Shown here: positions 41,808-50,787 of the stretch, piece by piece
Numbering within the stretch: position 1 is the first letter of the stretch
Layout of the letters: every line of letters begins with the position of its first letter
Origin: Candidatus Brevundimonas phytovorans
GTDB lineage: Bacteria > Pseudomonadota > Alphaproteobacteria > Caulobacterales > Caulobacteraceae
Direction of reading: 5' to 3'
DNA: 64,000 nucleotides
Assembly (NCBI GenBank): GCA_029203145.1
Contig: CP119309.1
Coordinates: 560,501 to 624,500 of the forward strand
The notes under the pieces: model-generated
Seen by the model: the letters and a program-made list of their open reading frames with translations, nothing else
The model's database searches: none
Told to the model about the DNA's origin: nothing
Program-made: the position numbers and the translations under genes

Positions 41808-43283
41808 ATGGCCATGCGCACCTTCCTGATCGTCGCCGCCGCCGCCCTCCTGTCCGCCTGCGCCACGGCGCCGCTGGGGGCCGTTGAAACCCCGGTCGAG
41901 ACGGTCGACCTGCTGCTGACTTCGGCCACGGTGGTCGATGTCGAGAAGGGGACGACGACGCGCGATCAACTGGTGGCCGTGCGCGGCGGGGACATCGTCG
42001 CCGTCCGGCCGGAAGGCGAGGCCAGCCGCTATCGCGCGACGCGGACGACGGACCTGGGCGACCGCTACGTCATGCCCGGTCTGTGGGATATGCACGTCCA
42101 CTTCGGCGGCGGCGAGGCCCTGATCGGCGAGAACTCCGAGCTGATGCCGCTCTATGTCGTGAACGGCGTGGTTGCGGTGCGTGACGCGGCGGGCGATCTG
42201 GCGCAGCAGGTGCTGGACTGGCGCGACGCGCCGCCGACGCCGGACAGTCCGCGTATCTTCACCTCCGGCCCCAAGATCGAGGGCATAGCCCCGGTCTGGA
42301 AGGGCGTGATCGAGACCGGCAGCGAGGCCGACGTCGATGCGGCTCTGGATCGCCTTCAGGCCCTGCGCGTCGACTTCGTCAAGATCACCGACAACACCCT
42401 GAAGCCCGAGCTCTTCCTCTACGCCGTGCGCGAGGCGAAGAAGCGGGGCATGAAGACCTCGGCCCACATTCCGGCCAGCATCACCGTGCTGGAGGCCGCC
42501 GAGGCGGGCCTGTCGTCGATCGAACACCTCGACTATGCCATGAAGGCCGGCTCCAAGGATGAGGCGGCCATCGCCGCCGACTATCTGGCGGGCAAGTTCA
42601 CCTACGCCCAGACCATGCGGCGCTACGCCGACACCTTTGATGTCGAGACGGCGCGGCGGGTCTATGCGCGCTTGCGGGAACTGGGCACGGCGGTGTCGCC
42701 GACCCTCTATGGCTCGACCACGCTGGCGAACCTCGATCTGGACGACCATTCGCACGACGACGGCCTGGCCTATATCGGGCCGGGCATTCGGGCCACCTAT
42801 GACTGGCGCGTCCAGCGCGCGGCCCAGGCCACGCCGCAACAGGTGGCCGACCGCCACTTCGTCAAGGATGTCACCGCACGGACCCTGCCCATGCTGCGCG
42901 ACGCGGGCGTGACCATCCTGACCGGGACGGATGCGGGCTTCCTCAACTCGTTCAACTATCCGGGCTTCTCGCTGCACGACGAGCTGGAGCTCTATGTGAA
43001 GCTGGGCCTGACGCCGCGCGAGGCCCTGATGGGCTCGGTCGTGGACGGGCCGCGCTTCCTCAATCAGGGCGAGCGCTATGGCGCCGTGGCGGCGGGCAAG
43101 TCGGCCGATCTGCTGGTGCTGGACGCCGACCCGCTGGCCGACGTCAGCGCTACGCGACGCATCGCCGACGTGGTGCTGCGCGGTCGTCTGATCGACGCGG
43201 CCGAGCTGGAGCGGACGCGCGGCGAGATCCGCGCCCGCGTCGCCGCTCGCAACGCGCGCTTTACGCCTTCGCCAGCGTCCTGA
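41808..43283 (+). CDS. Amidohydrolase-family lipoprotein
   Basis: A 491-residue metal-dependent hydrolase exported as a lipoprotein (lipobox LLSAC). Metal ligands are visible in VMPGLWDMHVHFGGGEAL (H-x-H), the later histidines in TSAHIPASITV and SIEHLDYAM, and the catalytic Asp in TILTGTDAGFLNSF. The end SADLLVLDADPLADVSATRR is typical of imidazolonepropionase-like amidohydrolases. Probably a periplasmic peptidase or cyclic-amide hydrolase. Start at 41808 or, two codons later, 41814. Its 3' end overlaps the convergent HdeD gene by 23 bp. Confidence 0.9.
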   Translation: MAMRTFLIVAAAALLSACATAPLGAVETPVETVDLLLTSATVVDVEKGTTTRDQLVAVRGGDIVAVRPEGEASRYRATRTTDLGDRYVMPGLWDMHVHFGGGEALIGENSELMPLYVVNGVVAVRDAAGDLAQQVLDWRDAPPTPDSPRIFTSGPKIEGIAPVWKGVIETGSEADVDAALDRLQALRVDFVKITDNTLKPELFLYAVREAKKRGMKTSAHIPASITVLEAAEAGLSSIEHLDYAMKAGSKDEAAIAADYLAGKFTYAQTMRRYADTFDVETARRVYARLRELGTAVSPTLYGSTTLANLDLDDHSHDDGLAYIGPGIRATYDWRVQRAAQATPQQVADRHFVKDVTARTLPMLRDAGVTILTGTDAGFLNSFNYPGFSLHDELELYVKLGLTPREALMGSVVDGPRFLNQGERYGAVAAGKSADLLVLDADPLADVSATRRIADVVLRGRLIDAAELERTRGEIRARVAARNARFTPSPAS

Positions 43284-43839
43284 CCCGGAAGGCCAGGAAG
43301 ATCAGCAGGCCGCCGAACAGGATGGCCCAGGCCGCGATCAGCCACAGCAGGCCCATGGCCCCGCTGCCGGGCGCGAAGACGAGGATCAGGCCGAAGATCA
43401 CCGACAGGACCCCCGCCGCGATCAGGGTCCACTCGTTGGCGATTTCTTTCCTCAGGCGGATAGCGCCGACGATCTCCAGCACGCCGCGCATGATCGACCA
43501 GAAGCCGATCAGATAGACCAGGACCAGAGCCGTCAGTCCGGGCCAGACGAAAGCCACTATCCCGGCCAGAATGCTGACCACCCCGCCCAACGCCAGCCAC
43601 CAGCGCGGGGCGATGCCGCCGCCGCGAATGGCGGCGATCAGGGCCAGAATCCCGTCCGCCAGGGCGTAGATTCCATAGACGAGGATCAGGCTCAGCAGGC
43701 TGATCTGCGGCCAGACGAAGGTCGCGACGCCAAAGGCGATGGCGATGATCCCGCGTAGCAGCAATAGCCACCAGGACCGATGAAGGGCCGACTTCACGAT
43801 GCTTTCAAGCGAAGGCGCGGCGGTATGGGACGACGTCAT
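43261..43839 (-). CDS. HdeD-family membrane protein
   Basis: A 192-residue six-helix membrane protein of the HdeD/DUF308 family. Repeated motif pairs LLLLRGIIAIAFGVATFVWP and LALGGVVSILAGIVAFVWPG show the internal duplication, followed by WSIMRGVLEIVGAIRLRKE. HdeD in E. coli is linked to acid resistance at high cell density; here the role is only inferred. The ATG 43839 is preferred (upstream GGGGA). Confidence 0.9.
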   Translation of the reverse strand: MTSSHTAAPSLESIVKSALHRSWWLLLLRGIIAIAFGVATFVWPQISLLSLILVYGIYALADGILALIAAIRGGGIAPRWWLALGGVVSILAGIVAFVWPGLTALVLVYLIGFWSIMRGVLEIVGAIRLRKEIANEWTLIAAGVLSVIFGLILVFAPGSGAMGLLWLIAAWAILFGGLLIFLAFRVRTLAKA

Positions 43840-43911
43840 CGGCAGTTCCCCGTCTGGCGGGACCGGAATGGTCACGCTTGGGCGAACGCGAAAGGGCGGA
43901 ACGCGGTTCCG

Positions 43912-44160
43912 TCAGGCCGCCAGGCGCCAGTCTGCGGGGGAGGTCGAGGGGGCTGCGTGGAACTCGTCCCACAGAGCGTCTTCGTCCGAGTAGCGGCTGC
44001 TGGCGGAGGCCGAGATGACGTCCACCACCTGTTCTTCCTGACGGTCCCAGATCACGGCCAGGTCCGAGGCGCCGTCGGCTTCGCACGGCACGATCATGTA
44101 ACGGGTGGCGAAGGTCTGGCGGGCGGGCTTCTGGACGGTGGGGGTGCGGGCGAAGGCCAT
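43912..44160 (-). CDS. Small hypothetical protein
   Basis: An 82-residue soluble protein beginning MAFARTPTVQKPARQTFATR, with a short beta-like region (YMIVPCEADGASDLAVIWDR) and an acidic aromatic C-terminus (SSRYSDEDALWDEFHAAP). No family recognised. It is divergent from the WYL regulator gene, with about 93 bp between the starts, and could be its target. Confidence 0.6.
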   Translation of the reverse strand: MAFARTPTVQKPARQTFATRYMIVPCEADGASDLAVIWDRQEEQVVDVISASASSRYSDEDALWDEFHAAPSTSPADWRLAA

Positions 44161-44253
44161 GTCGTGATCTCCTGAAGCGATTGCCTCTTGCTGATGTTGA
44201 GAGGATGCGACAGCATTACGTCAGTTACGGACGTATCTCTGTGGAGAAGTTTC

Positions 44254-45243
44254 TTGCGGCACGACAAGGCGGCGATGGTCATCGATCTGGCGCGGGGCAT
44301 GGCGGCCAGCGCCGAGGGGCTGACGATCAATGACATGGCGGGGCAACTGCGGGTAGGGCGCCGCACCGCCGAGCGGATGCGCGACGCCGTCCTGATGCTG
44401 TTCCCTCAGGTCGAGGAGGTGTCGGACCCGCCGAGCAAGCGCTGGCGCATTCGCGGTGGTCTGTCGGCCTTCGAACAGGCGCCGACCGCGACCGAAATGC
44501 TGGAACTGAGCAAGGCGGCGGCGGTCCTCCGCGCGGCAGGCGAACCGGCTCGGGCGGCGGCGCTGGAGGGGCTGGAGCGCAAGGTCAAGGCGGCCATGCG
44601 CTCGACCACCCTGAACCGCATGGCCCCTGATCTGGAGGCCTTGGTCCGGGCCGAGACCATCGCCGTCCAGGCGGGGCCAAGGCCCACCGCTGACGAGACC
44701 ATGCTGGCGGAGATTCGCGGCGCCGTCCTGGCCGAGCGTCCGCTGAGTTTCATCTATGCCCGTCCCGGCGCCGAGGCGCGCAGCCGTAGCGTGGCGCCGT
44801 GCGGTCTGATGTTCGGGCGCGCCAACTATCTGGTGGCGGCGGACCGCGAGAGCGGGCGCATCCAGACCTTCCGCCTGGACCGCATGTCCTCGGTCGAGGC
44901 AGGCGAAGGGACGGCGCGTCCGCCCGCCGACTTCGACCTGGCGGCCTTCGCCAGTCAGTCCTTCGGCATCTATCAGGACGAGATCGAAGATGTGGTCCTG
45001 CGGATCACGCCAGAGGGCGCGACCGAGGCGCGCGGCTGGCGCTGGCACCCGACCCAGGCCATCGAGGACCAGCCGGACGGCTCGGTCGTGGTGCGCTTCC
45101 GCGCCTCTGGGATGCGCGAACTGGCCTGGCACCTGTTCAGCTGGGGCGAGCAGGTGACGATCGAGGCGCCGCAGCGGCTGAAATCCGTGATGGCGGGCGA
45201 ACTGGCGGCGGCGGGCCGCGCCCTTTCACGGGCGCAATCGTGA
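44254..45243 (+). CDS. WYL-domain HTH transcriptional regulator
   Basis: A 329-residue YafY-type regulator. N-terminal winged helix-turn-helix: GLTINDMAGQLRVGRRTAER, VLMLFPQVEEVSDPPSKRWR. WYL domain at about 130-235 (RPLSFIYARPG, SVAPCGLMFGRANYLVAADR, FRLDRMSSVEAGE) and a C-terminal WCX region (FGIYQDEIEDVVLRITPEGA). WYL proteins bind nucleic acid or nucleotide ligands and often control stress or defence genes. The TTG at 44254 is chosen: GGAG lies 7 nt before it and the family N-terminus is MRHDKAAMV; the longer frame from 44188 lacks similarity. Confidence 0.88.
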   Translation: MRHDKAAMVIDLARGMAASAEGLTINDMAGQLRVGRRTAERMRDAVLMLFPQVEEVSDPPSKRWRIRGGLSAFEQAPTATEMLELSKAAAVLRAAGEPARAAALEGLERKVKAAMRSTTLNRMAPDLEALVRAETIAVQAGPRPTADETMLAEIRGAVLAERPLSFIYARPGAEARSRSVAPCGLMFGRANYLVAADRESGRIQTFRLDRMSSVEAGEGTARPPADFDLAAFASQSFGIYQDEIEDVVLRITPEGATEARGWRWHPTQAIEDQPDGSVVVRFRASGMRELAWHLFSWGEQVTIEAPQRLKSVMAGELAAAGRALSRAQS

Positions 45244-45278
45244 GCAAACCGTAAGCTGACGCCGGCGCGGCGTCGCCT

Positions 45279-46748
45279 ATGTTCAAGCTGAACAGCCCGG
45301 AGTTTCCCGCCTTGCGTCTGAAAGCCTTCGCCGTTTCGACTGCTCTGACCGCCACCTTGCTGGGCGCCTGCGCCGCTGCGCCGCTGCCTCCGGGGACTTG
45401 GGACGCGCGGGCCGCGCCCGTGGTCGAGGTCACGCGCGACGGGGACCGCTGGACGGCGGACTATGTCTTCAATCGCGAAGCGCCCGTTTGGGCCTTCATG
45501 GACTCGGCGCTGATGACCGATGTGCGTCAGCCGTGGCGGCCGACGCAATGGACGGTCGAGACGCCCGGCGTCATCATGGAACGGCGCGGCCATTATGACG
45601 TGATCCGCAGTCTGGACGGGGGACCTGTGCCGCGTCAGGTGCGCTTTTCGCTCAAGCCCAAGGCTGTTTATCTGGAGGCGGAATACGGGACGCTGACGTT
45701 TTCCGACGGCGCTGTGGCCTTGCCGACGCGCCAGTTCGACGTCTTCGCCCTGCCGTCCGTCGAGGCGGCCGAGGCCATGCCCGCGGACCTGAACGGCGTC
45801 GATCTGGAGGGCGGGGCCTCCACCGTCTCCTGGCGCGACACGGCCGGCCCGGTGCTGTTCAACGGCAAGCGGCAGGCCAATCTGACCACGACGGGCGAAC
45901 GGTCCTATGTCCTGCTGGGGCAGGCGCGGGTGACGCCGGGCGAGGGGCTGACCACGGTCATCGATCCCAACCTGCCGCCGTGGATAGGCGAGGAGATCCG
46001 CAGCTTCGCCCCCCATGTCGGCGACTACTACCTGCGGCGCCTGGGCGCGCCGGGCGTGGGCAGCGAGGCCTCGACCGTCATGGTCAGCTGGAACGGCCCG
46101 ACCGAGCGGCTGTCCAGCATGGGTGGGAGCGTCCTGCCGGGGCTGGTCGTCATGCAGTTTGAGGGCGTCGGCGTGTTGCGGCCCAGCGCGGAAATGCTGG
46201 AACGGTCGCGCTGGTTCATCGGCCATGAAAGCGCGCACTTCTGGCTGGGACAGGCGGTGCGTTATGAGTTCGCGCGTGAGGCCTGGATCACCGAGGGCGG
46301 GGCCGACCTGATGGCGGTGCGGGCGCTGAAGGCGCTGGACCAGGCCTATGACGCCCGCGCCGAGCTACAGACCGAGGTGGACGACTGCATCAGTCTGAGC
46401 CGCGACAAGCCAGTCTCGGAGGCGGGCGATCGGGGGGAGCATCGGGCCTACTACGCCTGCGGCGCCGTCTTCGCCCTAGCGGCGGAAGGGGCGCAGAAGC
46501 GGCGCGACGGCGGCGACTGGTTCGACTTCCTGCGCCCGGTGCTGGCGGCCAGTCGCGACGACGGCGTGCTGAGCCGGACCGAATGGCTGGACGCCCTGAC
46601 CCGCGTTTCGGGCGATCCATCGCTGGCCCCGACCATCGACCGTATGCTGGATCAGGGTGCGGCCGATCCGGCGGCTGAGATCGCCAGCCTGTTCAGCAGG
46701 ACCGGTGTTCCGCACCGGGTAGAGAACGGCAGGGTCATATTGATCTGA
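45279..46748 (+). CDS. Gluzincin (M1-like) metallopeptidase lipoprotein
   Basis: A 489-residue lipoprotein (signal with lipobox LLGAC). The central motif GHESAHFWLGQ followed 18 residues later by the Glu in AWITEGGAD gives the exact HExxH-x18-E zinc site of M1 peptidases. The rest is not recognisably M1: N-terminal beta-rich region and helical C-terminus (WLDALTRVSGDPSLAPTIDR). Probably an uncharacterised envelope peptidase. The true start may be the TTG at 45312, which has a GGAG ribosome site and would directly head the signal peptide; no good site precedes 45279. Confidence 0.75.
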   Translation: MFKLNSPEFPALRLKAFAVSTALTATLLGACAAAPLPPGTWDARAAPVVEVTRDGDRWTADYVFNREAPVWAFMDSALMTDVRQPWRPTQWTVETPGVIMERRGHYDVIRSLDGGPVPRQVRFSLKPKAVYLEAEYGTLTFSDGAVALPTRQFDVFALPSVEAAEAMPADLNGVDLEGGASTVSWRDTAGPVLFNGKRQANLTTTGERSYVLLGQARVTPGEGLTTVIDPNLPPWIGEEIRSFAPHVGDYYLRRLGAPGVGSEASTVMVSWNGPTERLSSMGGSVLPGLVVMQFEGVGVLRPSAEMLERSRWFIGHESAHFWLGQAVRYEFAREAWITEGGADLMAVRALKALDQAYDARAELQTEVDDCISLSRDKPVSEAGDRGEHRAYYACGAVFALAAEGAQKRRDGGDWFDFLRPVLAASRDDGVLSRTEWLDALTRVSGDPSLAPTIDRMLDQGAADPAAEIASLFSRTGVPHRVENGRVILI

Positions 46749-46758
46749 TCGCTGTTAT

Positions 46759-46772
46759 TTGATCGGGATCAA
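46759..46772 (+). promoter_or_regulatory. FNR/FixK-type binding site
   Basis: TTGATCGGGATCAA is a perfect TTGAT-N4-ATCAA FNR/FixK box, 54 bp before the start of the universal stress protein gene. Oxygen-limited expression is implied. Confidence 0.8.
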
Positions 46773-46825
46773 GGACAGAAGTTCGGCTCAGGCGTTCTAT
46801 CGTTCTGGAACGAGAGGAAGTCGCG

Positions 46826-47659
46826 ATGACCTGGTCCAGCCTGATCGTCTATGTCGATGACGAAGCCGACAACACCCAAAGGATCGAGCAGGCCGCCGCC
46901 CTGGCCAAGGCGCACGGCGCCCACCTGATCGGGGTGTCGGCCTGCGCGCCTGAAACGCCGATGGCCGACGCCTATGGGGCAGGAATTCTGTTGGGCGAGG
47001 TGCTGAACGCCCAGCATGAGCGGGCCGAGAGCGCGCTGAAGGGCGCCGAGGCGCGGTTCCGTGAGATCGCCACTCGCGCGGGTGTGGGCTGCGAATGGCG
47101 GGCCGATGTGGGCGACCCGACGGCCTTGCTCGTCAAGCATGCCCGCGCCGCAGACGTTCTGATCGTCGGGCGTGACTCCGCCAACGCCAGCGGCTGGCGG
47201 GCGCCACATCCGGCGGACCTGACCATGCGGGCCGGGCGGTCGGTGATGATCGTGCCGCCGAACCCGGCGCGGGCGGTCGCGGGCGCGCCGGTGCTGCTGG
47301 CCTGGACCGACAGTCGAGAGAGCCGGTTGGCCGCCATCGCCGCCATCCCCCTGCTGCGCGAGGCCGAAAGCGTGCGCGTGCTGGAGCTGTGTGATCCTGA
47401 GGACATGGACGGGGCTCGCCTGCGCACCGCCGACGTGACCGGATGGCTGCGGCGTCACGGCGTTAACGCTGAGGCTGAAGCTCGCGCCCACGACGACCGC
47501 TCGGCGGGGCGTCGTCTGCTGGACTGCGCCGCCGAGATGAAGGCCGGGGCCGTCGTCAGCGGCGCCTGGGGCCATGCCCGGATGCGTCAGTGGATATTCG
47601 GCGGTGTGACTCAGACCCTGATCACCGAGAGCCCTGTGGCGCTGCTGTTGGCGCATTAA
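46826..47659 (+). CDS. Tandem universal stress protein (UspA family)
   Basis: A 277-residue protein of two Usp domains. Domain 1 (about 1-140) has VYVDDEADNTQRIEQAAALA and the ATP-loop-like VLIVGRDSANASGWR; domain 2 ends in the canonical VVSGAWGHARMRQWIFGGVT with VALLLAH. Nucleotide-binding stress protein, cytoplasmic. A perfect FNR/FixK site upstream suggests induction under microaerobic conditions, which fits many alphaproteobacterial Usp genes. Confidence 0.92.
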   Translation: MTWSSLIVYVDDEADNTQRIEQAAALAKAHGAHLIGVSACAPETPMADAYGAGILLGEVLNAQHERAESALKGAEARFREIATRAGVGCEWRADVGDPTALLVKHARAADVLIVGRDSANASGWRAPHPADLTMRAGRSVMIVPPNPARAVAGAPVLLAWTDSRESRLAAIAAIPLLREAESVRVLELCDPEDMDGARLRTADVTGWLRRHGVNAEAEARAHDDRSAGRRLLDCAAEMKAGAVVSGAWGHARMRQWIFGGVTQTLITESPVALLLAH

Positions 47660-47688
47660 CGCCCTTCTCCCGCAAGGGGGAGGGGCAT

Positions 47689-49119
47689 TTAGGCGAAAGG
47701 ATAGGGACTGACGGACTTGGACCAGTCGTCCACCGTCAGCGCCCGCCCGACCGGCGGGGCGGCGCGTTCGGCGCAGGGGTGGCGTTCACACAGGCGGCAG
47801 GCGGGGCCGATGGGCGTGACCTCGGGCTTCTGCAGGTCCAGGCCGCGCGCATAGATCAGGCGGTGGGCGTGCTTCAGCTCGCAGCCCAGGCCGATGGCCA
47901 GGTCCTGTCCTTCGGTGAAGGCGTCCTGACCCTGGCGATCCACGGTGCGGGCCAGGGTGAACCAGCGCGAACCATCCGGCGTCTCGATGATCTGGGTGAC
48001 GATGCGGCCCGGCGTGCGGAAGGCCGAGTGCAGCCGCCAGCGCGGGCAGGCTCCGCCGAAGCGCGAAAAGGGAAAGGCGCCCGAGGCGTATCGCTTGGAC
48101 ACATTCCCCGCCTGATCCACCCGCATCAGGAAAAAGGGCACGCCGCGCGCCGTCGGCCGCGACAGCGTCGTCAGCCGGTGCGCCGCCTGCTCGAAGCCGA
48201 CGCCGAAGCGGGCTTGGAGACGGGCCAGATCATAGCCGGTCTCTTCCGCCGTGCGCTGGAAGGCGGCGTAGGGCATCAGGATGGCGGCGGCCAGGCTGTT
48301 GGTCAGCGAGGTCTTCAGCAGGTTGCGCGTCGGCGCGTCGGGGGCGTTGGCCGCGTCGGTCAGGGTCTGAAGCTCGGCCCCGTGCTCCATCAAGGCCAGC
48401 TGGCAGGCGACGGCGAAGGCGCGCGAGGACGGGCCGAGCGTGTCGGACAGCAGCAGCCGTCCGCGGTGGGGATCGAAGCGGCGGGTCCATTCCACCATGA
48501 CCTCGGCGGGCAGGGTGCGGACCGTCAGGCCGTGGCGGGCGAACAGCCGCGCGCGGGCCAGGGCCTCGAAGCTTTCGTCTGGCGACGACGCCTCGGCGCG
48601 CAGGGCCTCGTGCAGGGCTTCGCCTAAGGCGTCCAGTTCGGGGACGTGATTGTGGCGGCTCTGGATGTATTCGCGCACCCATTCCGACGGGCTGTCGGCG
48701 GGGGAGGCGGCGCCGGCCACCTCGGCCTCGGCCCGGTCGCGCACGCGGCGGTCGGAGAAGGCGCGATACAGCCGCAGGATGGCGTCGGCGGCGGCGGGCT
48801 GATCCTCGGCCAGCTGCACGATCTCGTGGCGCGGCACGGCCAGGCCCTGGAACAGGGGGTCGGCGAAGGCCTCGGCCAGCTCGGCCTCGGAGGCTGGACC
48901 GCCCGACTGACCGAGGTTGCGCAGGTCCACGTCATAGGTCTCGGCCAGACGCAGCAGCAACTGGGCCGAAACAGGGCGCTGATTGCGCTCGATGTGGTTC
49001 AGATAGGAGGGCGAGACGCCCAGATCGCTCGCCATCGCCGTCTGCGACAGGCCGAGGTCGCGCCTCAGCCGCTTCAGGCGGCCGCCGAGGAAGAGTTTGC
49101 GATCGGCGGCGGCGTTCAT
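47689..49119 (-). CDS. ScfR/RamB-type XRE regulator
   Basis: A 476-residue regulator: N-terminal XRE helix-turn-helix (LKRLRRDLGLSQTAMASDLG, PSYLNHIERNQRPVSAQLLL), a central ImmA/IrrE-like domain of about 150-300, and a C-terminal DUF2083-type cysteine-rich end (GPACRLCERHPCAERAAPPV). This build is that of the short-chain fatty acyl regulators RamB and PrpR, which respond to acyl-CoA and control glyoxylate bypass or methylcitrate genes. It is divergent from aceA with palindromic sites between, so it very likely regulates isocitrate lyase and itself. Confidence 0.9.
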   Translation of the reverse strand: MNAAADRKLFLGGRLKRLRRDLGLSQTAMASDLGVSPSYLNHIERNQRPVSAQLLLRLAETYDVDLRNLGQSGGPASEAELAEAFADPLFQGLAVPRHEIVQLAEDQPAAADAILRLYRAFSDRRVRDRAEAEVAGAASPADSPSEWVREYIQSRHNHVPELDALGEALHEALRAEASSPDESFEALARARLFARHGLTVRTLPAEVMVEWTRRFDPHRGRLLLSDTLGPSSRAFAVACQLALMEHGAELQTLTDAANAPDAPTRNLLKTSLTNSLAAAILMPYAAFQRTAEETGYDLARLQARFGVGFEQAAHRLTTLSRPTARGVPFFLMRVDQAGNVSKRYASGAFPFSRFGGACPRWRLHSAFRTPGRIVTQIIETPDGSRWFTLARTVDRQGQDAFTEGQDLAIGLGCELKHAHRLIYARGLDLQKPEVTPIGPACRLCERHPCAERAAPPVGRALTVDDWSKSVSPYPFA

Positions 49120-49130
49120 GACGCGATGAT

Positions 49131-49211
49131 GTCACGATATGACTGAATGGCAAGTGTCATGATGTGACTGTTTGACTTCAATGATTGCGGTGCGCCTGTG
49201 TCAATCATGAC
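49131..49211. promoter_or_regulatory. Operator cluster between the RamB-like regulator and aceA
   Basis: Two GTCA-N5-TGAC palindromes, GTCACGATATGAC (49131-49143) and GTCATGATGTGAC (49156-49168), are spaced 25 bp centre to centre; a third, GTCAATCATGAC with a 4-bp spacer, is at 49200-49211. A TTGACT hexamer at 49172-49177 may be the aceA -35 element. The sites probably bind the adjacent regulator, covering both divergent promoters. Confidence 0.6.
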
Positions 49212-49273
49212 GGCAGCGTGTTTGGGTCTTCGGGACAGCGGCTGCGGCCGCCCCTTTCAAAGCCGAGACGAAC

Positions 49274-50551
49274 ATGACGACCTTCGCCGATCTGGTTCCT
49301 TCGCCCGCCGGCCGTTTCGACGGCATCGAGCGCCCCTATACGCCGGAGGACGTCCTGCGCCTGCGCGGCTCGGTGCCGATCACGCATACCTTGGCCGAGC
49401 GCGGCGCCAACCGCCTGTGGGAGCTGCTGCACACCGAACCCTTCATCAACGCCCTGGGCGCCGTCACCGGCAATCAGGCGATGCAGATGGTCCGCGCCGG
49501 TCTGAAGGCCATCTATCTGTCGGGCTGGCAGGTCGCCGCCGACGCCAACACCGCCGGGGCCATGTACCCGGACCAGTCGCTGTATCCGGCCAACGCCGCG
49601 CCGGAACTGTGCCGTCGCATCAACCGCACCCTGCAACGCGCCGACCAGATCGAGCACGCCGAGGGCGGCGCCAAGCGTGAGTGGTTCGCCCCCATCGTCG
49701 CCGACGCCGAGGCCGGTTTTGGCGGGCCGCTGAACAGCTTTGAGATCATGAAGGCCTTCATCGAGGCGGGCGCTGCGGGCGTTCACTTCGAGGACCAACT
49801 GGCGTCTGAGAAGAAGTGCGGCCACCTGGGCGGCAAGGTCCTGATCCCGACCCAGGCCCATATCCGCAACCTGGTCGCCGCGCGTCTGGCCGCTGACGTC
49901 ATGGGCACGCCGACCATCACGGTCGCCCGCACCGACGCCGAGAGCGCCCAACTGATCACCTCGGACATCGACGAGCGCGACCAGCCCTTCATCGACCGCG
50001 AAAACCGCACGCCCGAGGGCTTCTTCCGCCTGAAGGAAGGCACTGGCCTGGACCACTGCATCGCCCGCGGCCTGTCCTACGCCAACATCGCCGACCTGCT
50101 GTGGTGGGAGACCTCGCACCCCGATCTGGACGACGCCAAGAAGTTCGCCGAGGCGATCCAGAAAGAGCATCCGGGCAAGCTGATGGCCTATAACTGCTCG
50201 CCGTCCTTCAACTGGAAGGCCAAGCTGGACGACGCCACCATCGCCAAGTTCCAGCGAGAGCTGGGGGCCATGGGCTACAAGTTCCAGTTCGTGACCCTGG
50301 CCGGCTTCCACAGCCTGAACAACTCGATGTTCGAGCTGGCCGATGGCTACCGCGATCGCGGCATGGCGGCCTATTCCGAGTTGCAGCAGCGCGAGTTCTC
50401 GAACGAGGCGGCCGGCTACACCGCCACCCGCCACCAGCGTGAAGTCGGCACCGGCTATTTCGATCAGGTCGCCACGGTGATCTCGAACGGCCAGTCCTCG
50501 ACCACGGCCCTGAAGGACTCCACCGAAACCGCCCAGTTCCACGCCGCTTAG
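49274..50551 (+). CDS. aceA: Isocitrate lyase AceA
   Basis: A 425-residue isocitrate lyase that splits isocitrate to glyoxylate and succinate, the first step of the glyoxylate bypass used for growth on acetate or fatty acids. The catalytic loop KKCGHLGGKVLIPTQAHIRN with nucleophile Cys, the preceding VHFEDQLASE, PIVADAEAGFGGPLNSFE and the C-terminal FVTLAGFHSLNNSMFELADG are all present. Length fits the shorter bacterial form. Malate synthase is not in the window. Confidence 0.97.
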   Translation: MTTFADLVPSPAGRFDGIERPYTPEDVLRLRGSVPITHTLAERGANRLWELLHTEPFINALGAVTGNQAMQMVRAGLKAIYLSGWQVAADANTAGAMYPDQSLYPANAAPELCRRINRTLQRADQIEHAEGGAKREWFAPIVADAEAGFGGPLNSFEIMKAFIEAGAAGVHFEDQLASEKKCGHLGGKVLIPTQAHIRNLVAARLAADVMGTPTITVARTDAESAQLITSDIDERDQPFIDRENRTPEGFFRLKEGTGLDHCIARGLSYANIADLLWWETSHPDLDDAKKFAEAIQKEHPGKLMAYNCSPSFNWKAKLDDATIAKFQRELGAMGYKFQFVTLAGFHSLNNSMFELADGYRDRGMAAYSELQQREFSNEAAGYTATRHQREVGTGYFDQVATVISNGQSSTTALKDSTETAQFHAA

Positions 50552-50566
50552 GAAAGGAATGAGTCT

Positions 50567-50776
50567 ATGGAACCTCTGAACCGACCCCACGCGATCATCG
50601 AATTCTGCCTGGCGCCGCTGGGGCTCGACCCGGACGCCGAGGCGACGAAGGAGGTCCGCAAGCGCCTGGACCACGTCATCAAGACGTTTCAGGCCAAGGC
50701 GGTGAAGCCGGTCAGCATCGACTTCTCGACGATGCCGTCACAGGTGATCAACGAAGCCGCCCACGGCTACGAATAG
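50567..50776 (+). CDS. Small protein co-transcribed with aceA
   Basis: A 69-residue protein, MEPLNRPHAIIEFCLAPLGL, with a helical DAEATKEVRKRLDHVIKTFQ segment and end STMPSQVINEAAHGYE. No family recognised. It has its own Shine-Dalgarno (GGAAAGG) and begins 15 bp after aceA, so it is expressed with isocitrate lyase. The function is unknown. Confidence 0.7.
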   Translation: MEPLNRPHAIIEFCLAPLGLDPDAEATKEVRKRLDHVIKTFQAKAVKPVSIDFSTMPSQVINEAAHGYE

Positions 50777-50787
50777 AAGACGGAGAC

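Noticed and set aside
49172..49200. Complete sigma-70 promoter for aceA
   Set aside because: TTGACT is acceptable as -35 but no credible -10 lies 16-18 bp downstream.
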